A stretch of 64,000 nt of DNA from NCBI RefSeq assembly GCF_932526225.1, contig NC_064038.1, positions 5,564,741 to 5,628,740 on the forward strand, given 5' to 3'. The stretch's first letter is position 1; each line of letters begins with the position of its first letter. This stretch comes from Nematostella vectensis. Its lineage: Eukaryota > Cnidaria > Anthozoa > Actiniaria > Edwardsiidae. The position numbers and the translations under genes were made by a program. This document shows positions 1 through 11,746 of this stretch, piece after piece. The notes beneath the pieces are model-generated. The model was not told where the DNA came from. It made no database searches and worked only from the letters and a program-made list of their open reading frames with translations.

Positions 1-10
1 TAAGCTTGAG

Positions 11-712
11 ATGAGGGAAGAAGCAGTCAACGAAAACTATGATCGTCTCAGACGGCACGGTATAGTTGAAAAGGTTGAGTATAGTGAATATTCCATCCCT
101 ATGGTGCACGTCGAATGGCACAACTCGTTCCTATGGGGACTATGCAGTTACCGTCAACCCGCAGCTAAACCATCCCTCATTACTCCACTACCCGTATTTC
201 AGGGGGGAGGGGGGAGGAGCGCTTTACATAGCTAGATTTGAGAAATGCATGCCAACAAATCCCAATAGCTGACAAAAGCCTACCCTATGTCATCATTAAC
301 ACCCATAACGGGCTCTATCACTACTAGCGACTTCCTTTCGGCAAAGCCTCCAGTCCCGTCCTGTTACAGAAAACAATTTACACAATCCTACAAGGTCTTG
401 GCAATGTTGCTAGTATTTAGGATGACATCCTAGTAACAGGACTGAATGACAGTCAGTACCTCCAAAACAACGAGAAAGTACTTCTGCGGCTTAAAGAGCA
501 TGGATTGAGACTAAAACTTGACTGAAGTGCAAGTTGTTGAGAGTCTCATGTGGGGACCCCGTGACATCACACCCTCTGCCTTGCAGCAACAAGTGCTAGA
601 CGAGTTACACTGGACACACCCAGAAGTGTCCCGGATGATGGCTATCGCACGTAGTCAGTTCGGGTGGCCAAACCTTGATGACGCCATCGCTGATCTAGCT
701 CGCAACTGCTAA
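11..712 (+). pseudogene. Decayed Ty3/gypsy reverse transcriptase joined to integrase zinc-binding region
   Basis: Remains of the pol gene of a Ty3/gypsy LTR retrotransposon. Positions 11-120 read as the start of a reverse transcriptase (the stretch ending GIVEKVEYSEYS). The frame then changes at about 120-130 and continues as GDYAVTVNPQLNHPS. Around 300-510 the palm region is readable (RLPFGKASSPV), followed by a DDILVTG motif. The residue just before DDILVTG is a TAG stop at the site that is normally part of YxDD. Positions 520-712 jump directly to the HHCC zinc-binding part of integrase (LDELHWTHPEVSRMM, ending in C), so RNase H has been lost. Stops and frame changes show a dead copy. No flanking LTR could be identified. 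Confidence 0.88.
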
Positions 713-1575
713 GTGTAACCGCCGGAACTTGACATTTACCGTGCGGTTACGAAAAATGTAGAAACAAATGCAATACTGAAAGCAAAACTATCAGGTTCTG
801 ACACCAGCCAAAAAGTAGGCAAAAATAAATGGAATGAAACGAAAACGATCGAGCGAAAGGCAACGTGAGAACGAATACATTATGCAAGGCATGGACTTAT
901 AAGGATTTATTAACAAATTAAATAATAACTTTCAAGTGATAACAAACATAGTCAAATCACGATAAAAGGTAATCTAAACCAAAGGCTAGTTTTAAAAACA
1001 AAGTACTTACAACCGGTAAATCAAACTGAACACAACTGGCATGACAGGCCCGTACGGACAGCGCTCTAAGCTTGTAGCTTATCTCTGCTGACTGTCTTCC
1101 CTGAGCAACTGCATATCTCGCTCCCGCATCACGCCGCACAAGCAATGCGTCTCCTTTGCTCAACGGTACTAACTAAAAAAAACTAACTAATACTGTAAAA
1201 ACAGCCGCTTTTAAACTAGCTTGGGGACGCGCATTTTTCTAGGGGCGCTAACATTTACTACCGTTCAAATTACTCAGCGTCCATTGTCCTGTCAAATTTA
1301 GAAACTAATCTTCCTGGGAAATGGTACAAGGACGCTAAACTTAAGTCAATTATCACTATCAAGCTATTGATACTAATCTAAAGAAATTTGAAACATGTTG
1401 AAAGTAAATTCCTAAACGTGTACGGATCGAATTAGAATCACGTCTGAGAAACAATCCGTAAAACAACTATAATCGCAATCCAAAAATCGCTTACTTAAAA
1501 TCTTTGCAAAATCTAAAATAACCCAAAATACCACCCGGTCACATAAGACTGCAGTAGAGTCAGAACTAACCCAGC
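713..1575. other. Unidentified 860-bp segment interrupting the retrotransposon
   Basis: This segment separates the integrase zinc-binding region (ending about 712) from the integrase core, which resumes about 1578. Its base composition is AT-rich and it holds no convincing ORF; the 68-codon reverse frame at 957-1163 has no family signature. It is probably a later insertion into the retroelement, but I could not find clear terminal repeats or a target duplication. Confidence 0.45.
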
Positions 1576-1577
1576 CA

Positions 1578-2250
1578 AGTCACCACTGCACCCATGGATC
1601 TGGCCCTCCAAACCTTGGTAGAAAGTCCATGTTGACTTCGCCACCTATCATGACCAGCACTGTCTTCTCATGGTCGACGCCCACTCCAAGTGGCCAGAAC
1701 TGATAGGTCCTATGAGAACCACCACAGCACAGGCCACAAGCAACGCGATGCGCATGTCTTTGCCAAGTACGGTGTTCCTGAACAAGTCGTCAGCGACCGT
1801 GGACCACCATTCCGGTCTGAGGAGTACGACAACGCCCTGAAGCAGAACGGGGCACTTAAAGTGCTAGTGTCTCCCTATCACCATTTATCAAATGGCCAGG
1901 TAGAGCGATTTGTGCAGACCTTCAAACGCTTCTTGGAAACATCCATATCTCAGCCACGCCCTGGTGTGCCAAGCTTCCTGCTGAGTTATCGCAGCACTCC
2001 ACATGCAACAACAGGCTCTTGTCAGGCCAAGCTCTTCCTAGGTAGAGAAGTCAGAACCAGGCTTTCCCTCGTGAAGCCAGACATCACTAGCCGAGTTGCA
2101 GGCAATTAATCGGATATGAAGTTCCACCACGAGCAACACTCAAAGCAACGAGACTTCGATCCTGGTGAATCTGCCTTAGCACGCGACTACATATCTGGTG
2201 GAGTTAACAAATGGCAGCCCGCCACAGTGATCGACAAGTCATCACCCAGC
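1578..2250 (+). pseudogene. Ty3/gypsy integrase core and C-terminal tail (degenerate)
   Basis: Integrase of the same Ty3/gypsy element as the left-hand fragment. The reading begins PLHPWIWPSKPW, hits one stop codon, then shows the first catalytic Asp context (VHVDFA) and DAHSKWPE. After a frame change near 1740 it continues with GVPEQVVSDRG (second catalytic Asp), NGQVERFVQTFKR (catalytic Glu) and the conserved STPH segment, to a TAA at about 2107. A further open stretch from 2116 matches the usual C-terminal tail (DFDPGESALARDY, then KWQPATVIDKSSPSSYRVQS). That tail runs directly into the 58-bp tandem array. Stops and frame changes make the copy inactive. Confidence 0.9.
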
Positions 2251-4009
2251 TCATATAGAGTTCAGTCGGCCACAGCCCGCCACAGTGATCGACAAGTCAT
2301 CACCCAGCTCATATAGAGTTCAGTCGGCCACAGCCCGCCACAGTGATCGACAAGTCATCACCCAGCTCATATAGAGTTCAGTCGGCCACAGCCCGCCACA
2401 GTGATCGACAAGTCATCACCCAGCTCATATAGAGTTCAGTCGGCCACGGCCCGCCACAGTGATCGACAAGTCATCACCCAGCTCATATAGAGTTCAGTCG
2501 ACCACAGCCCGCCACAGTGATCGACAAGTCATCACCCAGCTCATATAGAGTTCAGTCGGCCACGGCCCGCCACAGTGATCGACAAGTCATCACCCAGCTC
2601 ATATAGAGTTCAGTCGACCACAGCCCGCCACAGTGATCGACAAGTCATCACCCAGCTCATATAGAGTTCAGTCGGCCACGGCCCGCCACAGTGATCGACA
2701 AGTCATCACCCAGCTCATATAGAGTTCAGTCGACCACAGCCCGCCACAGTGATCGACAAGTCATCACCCAGCTCATATAGAGTTCAGTCGGCCACGGCCC
2801 GCCACAGTGATCGACAAGTCATCACCCAGCTCATATAGAGTTCAGTCGACCACAGCCCGCCACAGTGATCGACAAGTCATCACCCAGCTCATATAGAGTT
2901 CAGTCGGCCACAGCCCGCCACAGTGATCGACAAGTCATCACCCAGCTCATATAGAGTTCAGTCGGCCACAGCCCGCCACAGTGATCGACAAGTCATCACC
3001 CAGCTCATATAGAGTTCAGTCGGCCACAGCCCGCCACAGTGATCGACAAGTCATCACCCAGCTCATATAGAGTTCAGTCGGCCACAGCCCGCCACAGTGA
3101 TCGACAAGTCATCACCCAGCTCATATAGAGTTCAGTCGACCACAGCCCGCCACAGTGATCGACAAGTCATCACCCAGCTCATATAGAGTTCAGTCGGCCA
3201 CAGCCCGCCACAGTGATCGACAAGTCATCACCCAGCTCATATAGAGTTCAGTCGGCCACAGCCCGCCACAGTGATCGACAAGTCATCACCCAGCTCATAT
3301 AGAGTTCAGTCGGCCACAGCCCGCCACAGTGATCGACAAGTCATCACCCAGCTCATATAGAGTTCAGTCGACCACAGCCCGCCACAGTGATCGACAAGTC
3401 ATCACCCAGCTCATATAGAGTTCAGTCGGCCACAGCCCGCCACAGTGATCGACAAGTCATCACCCAGCTCATATAGAGTTCAGTCGACCACAGCCCGCCA
3501 CAGTGATCGACAAGTCATCACCCAGCTCATATAGAGTTCAGTCGACCACAGCCCGCCACAGTGATCGACAAGTCATCAGCCAGCTCATATAGAGTTCAGT
3601 CGGCCACAGCCCGCCACAGTGATCGACAAGTCATCACCCAGCTCATATAGAGTTCAGTCGACCACAGCCCGCCACAGTGATCGACAAGTCATCACCCAGC
3701 TCATATAGAGTTCAGTCGGCCACAGCCCGCCACAGTGATCGACAAGTCATCACCCAGCTCATATAGAGTTCAGTCGACCACAGCCCGCCACAGTGATCGA
3801 CAAGTCATCACCCAGCTCATATAGAGTTCAGTCGACCACAGCCCGCCACAGTGATCGACAAGTCATCACTCAGCTCATATAGAGTTCAGTCGACCACAGC
3901 CCGCCACAGTGATCGACAAGTCATCACCCAGCTCATATAGAGTTCAGTCGACCACAGCCCGCCACAGTGATCGACAAGTCATCACTCAGCTCATATAGAG
4001 TTCAGTCGG
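2218..4009 (+). repeat. 58-bp minisatellite, about 31 copies, derived from the integrase tail
   Basis: Near-identical head-to-tail units of 58 bp, each starting CCCGCCACAGTGATCGAC and ending GAGTTCAGTCGG or GAGTTCAGTCGA. The first unit lies in frame inside the integrase tail (PATVIDKSSPSSYRVQS). After the last unit the retroelement coding sequence resumes (Y R V Q S D S, stop, then W Q R H A D Q L). The array is therefore an internal expansion of retrotransposon coding DNA. Because 58 is not a multiple of three, the frame shifts every unit. Two alternating variants (TCGGCCACGG and TCGACCACAG) form 116-bp dimers in the left third. Confidence 0.97.
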
Positions 4010-4444
4010 ATAGTTAAACCTGGCAACGGCATGCGGACCAGCTCCACGGTCAGATAGCAATGACAGTTGTTGTTATTATGAACACTATTTGGTTCTACAT
4101 TCTAGGACACATCAGACTAACAAAGCTATAATTTGCTGCTATCTGAGCCTCGGCATGTTATTAGCATGTTCTTAAAATTTGGTGAAATTTCAGGCTGTCC
4201 TATTATCTACATCTGGTTCACTTGAAAACACTTGGAATTTTATTTTTCGAAGATAGCCAAAAAATATCTTTCATCGGAAGGCAAGGGTCGTGCTTCTATT
4301 TTTTATGCGACCAAACAAAAAATTCGACTGATATTTTGAGAAATTTTCGTAGTGTTTACAAGTGGACTGGATTTGTTGATACATGAACAGTGATAGAAGT
4401 GAGTATCTCTCAAAGATCGGGCCCAAAGCAGCCTTCGAAAATCT
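4010..4444. other. Retroelement 3' remnant and AT-rich spacer
   Basis: The first 60 bases continue the integrase tail (WQRHADQL-like reading). The rest is AT-rich and without a recognisable feature. Confidence 0.5.
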
Positions 4445-6778
4445 CACAATACAGAAACATTAAGAAAATATTGGGGGGGAGGGGGGGCACAATACAGAAA
4501 CATTAAGAAAATATTGGGGGTGGGGGGGGTACAATACAGAAACAGTAAGAAAATATTGGGGGTGGGGGGGGGCACAATACAGAAACATTAAGAAAATATT
4601 GGGGGTGGGGGGCACAATACAGAAACAGTAAGAAAATATTGGGGGTGGGGGGCACAATACAGAATCAGTAAGAAAATATTGGGGGTGGGGGGCACAATAC
4701 AGAAACAGTAAGAAAATATTGGGGGTTGGGGGCACAATACAGAAACAGTAAGAAAATATTGGGGGTGGGGGGCACAATACAGAATCAGTAAGAAAATATT
4801 GGGGGTGGGGGGCACAATACAGAAACAGTAAGAAAATATTGGGGGTTGGGGGCACAATACAGAAACAGTAAGAAAATATTGGGGGTGGGGGGCACAATAC
4901 AGAAACAGTAAGAAAATATTGGGGGTGGGGGCACGATACAGAAACAGTAAGAAAATATTGGGGGTGGGGGGCACAATACAGAAACAATAAGAAAATATTG
5001 GGGGGGGGGCACAATACAGAAACAGTAAGAAAATATTGGGGGTGGGGGGCACAATACAGAAACAGTAAGAAAATATTGGGTGGGGGGGGCACAATACAGA
5101 AACAGTAAGAAAATATTGGGGGTGGGGGGCACAATACAGAAACAGTAAGAAAATATTGGGGGTGGGGGCACAATACAGAAACATAAGAAAGTATTGGGGG
5201 TGGGGGGCACAATACAGAAACAATAAGAAAATATTGGGGGTGGGGGGCACAATACAGAAACAATAAGAAAATATTGGGGGTGGGGGGCACAATACAGAAA
5301 CAGTAAGAAAATATTGGGGGTGGGGGGCACAATATAGAAACAGTAAGAAAATATTGGGGGGGTGGGGGGGACAATACAGAAACAGTAAGAAAATATTGGG
5401 GGGGTGGGGGGCACAATACAGAAACAGTAAGAAAATATTGGGGGTGGGGGGCACAATACAGAAACAGTAAGAAAATATTGGGGGTGGGGGGCACAATACA
5501 GAAACAGTAAGAAAATATTGGGGGTGGGGGGCACAATACAGAAACAGTAAGAAAATATTGGGTGGGGGGCACAATACAGAAACAGTAAGAAAATATTGGG
5601 GGTGGGGGGCACAATACAGAAACAGTAAGAAAATATTGGGGGTGGGGGGCACAATACAGAAACAGTAAGAAAATATTGGGGGTGGGGGGCACAATACAGA
5701 AACAGTAAGAAAATATTGGGGGTGGGGGGCACAATACAGAAACAGTAAGAAAATATTGGGGGTGGGGGGCACAATACAGAAACAGTAAGAAAATATTGGG
5801 TGGGGGGGGCACAATACAGAAACAGTAAGAAAATATTGGGGGTGGGGGGCACAATACAGAAACAGTAAGAAAATATTGGGGGTGGGGGCACAATACAGAA
5901 ACATAAGAAAGTATTGGGGGTGGGGGGCACAATACAGAAACAATAAGAAAATATTGGGGGTGGGGGGCACAATACAGAAACAATAAGAAAATATTGGGGG
6001 TGGGGGGCACAATACAGAAACAGTAAGAAAATATTGGGTGGGGGGCACAATACAGAAACAGTAAGAAAATATTGGGGGTGGGGGGCACAATACAGAAACA
6101 GTAAGAAAATATTGGGGGTGGGGGGGGCACAATACAGAAACAGTAAGAAAATATTGGGGGTGGGGGGCACAATACAGAAACAGTAAGAAAATATTGGGGG
6201 TGGGGGGGCACAATACAGAAACAGTAAGAAAATATTGGGGGTGGGGGGGCACAATACAGAAACAGTAAGAAAATATTGGGGGTGGGGGCACAATACAGAA
6301 ACAGTAAGAAAATATTGGGGGTGGGGGGCACAATACAGAAACAGTAAGAAAATAGTGGGGATGGGGGGCACAATACAGAAACAGTAAGAAAATATTGGGG
6401 GTGGGGGGCACAATACAGAAACAGTAAGAAAATATTGGGGGTGGGGGGGGCACAATACAGAAACAGTAAGAAAATATTGGGGGGGTGGGGGCACAATACA
6501 GAAACAGTAAGAAAATATTGGGGGGTGGGGGGCACAATACAGAAACAATAAGAAAATATTGGGGGTGGGGGGCACAACACAGAAACAGTAAGAAAATATT
6601 GGGGGTGGGGGGCACAATACAGAAACAGTAAGAAAATATTGGGGGTGGGGGGCACAATACAGAAACAGTAAGAAAATATTGGGGGTGGGGGGCACAATAC
6701 AGAAACAGTAAGAAAATATTGGGAGTGGAGGGCACAATACAGAAACAGTAAGAAAATATTGGGGGTGGGGGGCACAAT
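4445..6778 (+). repeat. 40-bp G-rich minisatellite, about 58 copies
   Basis: Tandem units of about 40 bp: CACAATACAGAAACAGTAAG, then AAAATATT and a G-run block (GGGGGTGGGGGG). Units vary by 1-4 bases in the G runs and by AACAGTAAG, AACAATAAG or AACATTAAG variants. Each unit carries two G runs on the plus strand, so adjacent units could form G-quadruplexes. The minus strand has no stop codon in the unit, so three overlapping frames of 667-788 codons stay open through the array. They read as cycles of PPPIFSYCFCIV, PQYFLTVSVLC and NIFLLFLYCAP and are repeat artefacts. A block of about 307 bp (5011-5317) recurs unchanged 720 bp further on. Confidence 0.97.
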
Positions 6779-8313
6779 TGATAAACATTCAGTCAATTGA
6801 TATAAATTATTATCAAATGATGCCAATAATTTATTTATTAGTTATGTCGGGTTTACCCAACTTTTTCTCCCGAAGATATATTTTTTTCTGATAAGTCTTA
6901 AAAACTCACACAAAACCAGTCGTTACCACTACAAGCATACATCCAATAAGTTTTTAAAACCTACAACAAAACGATATTTTCTTTTTTCGCATAAAAATCT
7001 CGACTTTAAATTATTTTTCGCTTCATTGTGGGTAGCATTGCCATAGAAAACAATTCGCCAATATTTTGTGGTTTTGCCGTCTCTGGATTTTAACGGATTT
7101 AAGAAAAAAACGTTTCAGATTTTCCCGCCAAAACTCCAAACTGGTTATCAAGCAAGTGATGTTTATCCTGGAACGGGTTTTTAATGCGTTGTCAAGAAGT
7201 TAATGAAATTCCATCAGCCCGATTTATTGTAAGCAACGTGGCGTATTGTTGGTCATAATTTTAAAATAACACCACTTGGACAGAGTCACCAGAGGCCATT
7301 CCATTTATCATATAAGTGTCTAGCTTGAAGTGGAGCCAATATCAAGAGGTTGATGTTCTTCAAAATTGACGCATCAACGCTTCTCTGCTATCTGCATAAC
7401 GGTAGCCATCACACGCCACGAAACCCTAAAGCGAAAGCTCGTATATATATATTACTATTTCCCAGTACTGGGCGATAAGCGGTTAAACGAAAACGGCGTG
7501 AACTGCACATTACAACCAGGGAGCGATTATGAGAAAGATTTTGTGAAAGATTATCACTACTTCATTCCCGAGGTAGGTCCTTTGAATTTACGCTGGTGAT
7601 TTTCACGGTGTATAAAAAATATTTGATACTTAACAATTGCATTAACTCTTTTCATGGCATACATGGAACTCCATGGATAATACTTATTAGATCTGCGATT
7701 ATCACACTAGCTTTTCAACCGATTAAGGTGATATTATAACGAAATAATTGAAATTTTGTTTCTGAATTAAAAAAGTGGTACGCTGGTTAGCGATAACAAA
7801 GCTATGTTGAGTCGTGAAACATAGGGAAATGGAAAAACGAATTGTCACATCGTGTGAATTGTGCTATAATTGTTATATTTTCTCTTGCAAAGGTTATAGA
7901 ATATAGAAACATCACGCAATCAATTCTAAATTAACAGCCTGATACTCTATGCGTCACTGTTTGCCATTGCCTGTATCGTTATCAACGATGAGAGCAAAGT
8001 ATTATCCGCCGAATTTGTTTTATTCAATGTACATTGGTATTCAATGTTTGTATTACTATGATACCCAGCATAACAAGAAACAGTTCACGTTTTATGTCCA
8101 AGGAGTCGGCAAAGTAAAGTAAGACACGCCTCACTGATTCTTATCATCGATTTACAAGCGTAATATATAAATATTTTCTTTTTTTTTATACACGGTAAAA
8201 TCCAGGCGGTGGTTATAACATATCATCTCTCTGTAGATCTGGATTAAAAAGACGTTTTAGATTAAGCTCCCCATGCTTGCCGACGCTCTAGCTTATGGGC
8301 ACCTTTTGTTCCA

Positions 8314-8331
8314 GGGGGGGGGGGGGGGGGG
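8314..8331 (+). repeat. Poly-G tract, 18 G
   Basis: Uninterrupted run of G preceded by CCA and followed by AGGCTG. Similar homopolymer G or C runs occur near 20050, 35682, 43515, 48078 and 60487. Confidence 0.95.
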
Positions 8332-9012
8332 AGGCTGTAGATCGGTTCATCTGCAATCCCTTTCCTCCATTGGCATTTTTAACAATTGAATTTGGTTTGC
8401 TAAAAATGAAGCATTTTGTAATTTAATCTGAAAATAATGCAGGTAAACAAAAGAGAAAAAAAAGCTGAGAGAGTTCCTTTAAACGCCAGATTCCGGTATA
8501 AATGGCCGACCCTAACAGTGTTAGCGGTTTCGTTTTTCACTATGTCATTGTAGCGATATGAACTCTGTATCCTACTGAACACTAAAGCTTGAGGGATAAT
8601 AATCACCTTGTGAGATAATCATCTCAAAAGACATAAGATACAATGACGATGAACAATTTATAATATTACCTTTTTTATAATGATTTTAATTTAACACGCC
8701 CTATAAAGCATTTCTAAAATCCAGCGACCAACCAAGCAATAAATTAGCCTGCAGTGCAGGTGTTTATCCGGTGTTTATAGCGAAAAACGGGCCTCAAGCG
8801 ATTCGTAGCCGCCATTTTGGATTTTGCTCAAAATCACCCGGGACTGTTCCATGATTGACGTAGCGCGAGTATTAAAAACTTTTCAGCTTGACATATATAG
8901 AATTTAAAAATTGTCTAATCCAAAATTCACCATTCCGTGAATATATCAAATTAAGCTAGATATGCTCCGTTTTACAAGAAAGCTTTTTACAGGAATTCAA
9001 GCCAAAAAAGAT

Positions 9013-9126
9013 GTACCCTGCGTTCCAGAGCCTCCAGCATTCTCTCGTCCAGTAACGCTCAGCCAAAATGTCGGGAAGGAGCGTCACAGGATGAGAGAAG
9101 TCTGGAGGTTTTAATTCCCAGGGTAC
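9013..9126. mobile_element. Small foldback element (MITE-like), termini GTACCCTG
   Basis: An imperfect palindrome of about 114 bp. The left arm begins GTACCCTG and contains CCTCCAGCATTCTCTCGTCC and AGTAACGCTC. The right arm contains GGAGCGTCAC, GATGAGAGAAGTCTGGAGG and ends CAGGGTAC. It has no coding capacity. Confidence 0.7.
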
Positions 9127-9318
9127 TAGACGATATTACCCTTGCCAATAAATGGTTAAAATGAAATGTTTGAAAGCTGTGGTCTTATACCAGAACCTCG
9201 GTCTCAAGGAACGCCCATGTCTTATACCCCTGGCTGGATATACACCAGCAAGGCGTCAGCTTAGAGAGATTTCACGGAGATTCTCATGACGATTCTTTTC
9301 TAGACATGTGCTGTCGAT

Positions 9319-11209
9319 ATGGCAGAGGACAAAGCTGAGTTCGGCTGGTCAAGGGCGCTCAAGTACGCATGCGTGATCTTCGTCTTTTTTGTGGGGTTTG
9401 GTTTGCTAATACTGAACACAGTGGTGATCGATCACAGTAAGCCAGTCGTGCAACAACATTCATGGGCACAGGAAGAGGCCAGAAGCAGAAAGAAAGCTTC
9501 AGTTAATGCTTCACTACTTACGAAATCAAAGTTGTTAGAAAACGCCCAGGTAAATTAAAAATCTCTGACAAAAAGGAAAATGTCGACACAACGCAGAGCT
9601 GCTTTTCACATGTACGATATTTTCATATCAGGCCAATACCAGCCTTCTTCAGGATAAAATGAATATGTCTTCAATGGCAATGTCTCTTACTGTCCCGTCG
9701 ACACAGACCACCAGGTTTGACGCATACCAGCAGGATATAAATTATCCAAAGATTTTTGCTAAGATTACATAATGGCAGCTGTCATCAGAGCCTCTAATTT
9801 CATACAGCACAAGTTCTCCACCCTTTGTGTATATTTACGTCTTTGGAGTAAAATATTTTAAACCTTAAAATAGCTTCCAAAACAAGCTCATTTTATCCCC
9901 CTTAAAAGACAAGATACGAGAAAAAAAAGCAACCATTGTAAAGAGGGAAGAATAAGCTTTATTTCTAATCTGATTTAAAGAATGAAGTAAAAGGACGGGC
10001 TTCGAGTTTTTTTTTCCGAATTTCATGTATTTTTCTGTTTTTGACCACTCAGATGTGACCACTCATTGGACAGCCCGACAATGTCTTTTTTGTACCCATA
10101 GAAAATGAATATATAAACTGTCTAAGTATGATTTTTTCTATCTCTAGGGGTGGAGGCGATGTGAGCTTTTAATGAATGGAAAACTGAACGTTTCCAGGAA
10201 CAGTAAACTGGAGTCTTCCCAAACAGACGAGGACATTCTTAGAAAATACATGCGAAGAACTTGCTACAGAGTCAGAAACCGGGACTTCGCATATCCCGCG
10301 CCGACAAAAATGGAGAGAGATTTTCCGCTTGCTTTTGGGATTATGATTTATAATGGATTGCCACTGTTCGAAAGACTCCTTCAGGAGATTTATATGCCTC
10401 ATAACGTGTACTGTATTCACATTGACCGGAAAACAAGGCAGAGTTTCCACAAAGCAGTCAAGCAGATGATTTCTTGTCTGCCGAATGTCTTTATTGCTAG
10501 TAAACTAGTGAAAGTTTATTGGGGTGAATTTTCGATCGTACAAGCAAAGATGAACTGCCTAAGGAACTTATTAAAGAGTCCGGTAAAATGGAAATACTAT
10601 CTCCACATGATCGGTCAGGACTTTCCCCTTTATACAAATCACGAAATGGTGCGTGCGATCAAAACCCTCAACTATACAAATAACATGGAGAGCATTAAAG
10701 TCCCGATATCAAATCGCGACCGTACAGAATACGTGTACATAGGCTCGCGCACAAGAACAAAAATTCTCAAACCACCACCCCCTTTTAACATCACTCTGAG
10801 AAAGGGCAACATCCACGCTATGTTAACACGTGGGTTTGTAGAGTTCTTACTTGAATCTGAGATAGCAAACGCGTTTATTGATTGGTGCAATGACACCAGT
10901 GTCCCGGATGAAACGTTCTTCGCGTCTATGCAAAATCACCCAGGAGCCCCAGGGGGCGTGGTTGGAGACCAGCCTCCTTATATTTTCAAGTTGATTAGAT
11001 GGTATTGGTTTGATAGGTGTTATGGGAGAATAATTAGGCAAGTTTGCTGGATAGACATCAAGGACCTTAGGTCTGTGCTCAGCCAGTTTAATCTTAGTTT
11101 TTTATTCGTTCATAAAATTCCATTTGATTATGACATAGAACTTTTGGACTGTTTGAGCCAGTCGTTAGTTGGCCGAAAATACCCAGTCGAACTTCTCAAA
11201 AGCTATTAA
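9319..11209 (+). CDS. Core-2-type beta-1,6-N-acetylglucosaminyltransferase (GT14), two exons
   Basis: A Golgi type II membrane enzyme of glycosyltransferase family 14 (GCNT-like), expected to transfer GlcNAc in beta-1,6 linkage to branch O-glycans or poly-LacNAc. Exons are 9319-9549 and 10148-11209. The junction is phase 0, with donor CAG|GTAAAT and acceptor TCTCTAG. The spliced product is 430 residues, close to the usual 400-440. Residues about 16-36 are a single membrane anchor after a short cytoplasmic tail, followed by a stem. The catalytic domain starts near DFPLAFGIMIYNG and includes YCIHIDRKT, VYWGEFSIVQAKMNCL, the family signature YLHMIGQDFPL, and a Cys-rich C-terminal half with PDETFFASM. 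The exact acceptor specificity cannot be read from the sequence. Confidence 0.92.
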
Positions 11210-11746
11210 TGTCAGTCTTAAACCATAGTAATTTAGCTTCAACTAGCCCCAATAATTATAGTGTACACCTATTTTGAATAAGGTTGTACTGACTCATAAG
11301 AATCCATGTCATGGTCTGCAGTTGTTCATGGGTAATGTATGAATGGCTGAATCCTGATCTTTCTTACAAGCCATGTATAAGATAACCGGCACATAAACAA
11401 GAATGCTATAGTTTTTTAAACCTTGATCGAATTTGGAAAGCCAAAGATTAAACTACGATTTTTGATGGTTATTTTGTTATTGCATCACTGTAAATGATGC
11501 AATTAGTACACCATGATAAAAACAGGCTTACTGATTCTCTTAGCTCAGCCTAATTACATCCTACTGTACTTACTATGGTAAATATCGAAATCTATTTTGT
11601 GTGAGAACAACAACAGGCTTAGTGGCCTGTTCTGCTTGCTTTGAATACAATGACAAAATAGTCAGAGGACTGGAAGGCAATTTTGGGCAACATTTTAACA
11701 AACCGTGGTCCTTCATTTTTCTCTGGGGAGACCCTCAGCTTTAAAC
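11210..11746. other. Spacer between converging genes
   Basis: Holds the 3' UTRs of the glycosyltransferase (+) and the DUF167 gene (-). I see no further gene. Confidence 0.5.

Larger units (their letters stand above)
6779..9318. other. Intergenic, AT-rich, no confident gene
   Basis: No exon with family similarity was found. A 77-codon frame at 7366-7599 is unsupported. The region holds an 18-base G run at 8314-8331 and a small inverted-repeat element at 9013-9126. The promoter and 5' leader of the glycosyltransferase gene must lie in the last few hundred bases. Confidence 0.5.

Noticed and set aside
2218-4009. CRISPR array
   Set aside because: There are no unique spacers; units are contiguous 58-bp repeats derived from a retrotransposon in a eukaryotic context.
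4460-6826. Three long overlapping minus-strand ORFs (667-788 codons)
   Set aside because: They are the same 40-bp repeat read in three frames. They exist only because the unit lacks stops on that strand, and there is no non-repeat coding sequence.
7366-7599. 77-codon plus-strand ORF
   Set aside because: No domain, no splice evidence and an isolated position; not enough to call a gene.
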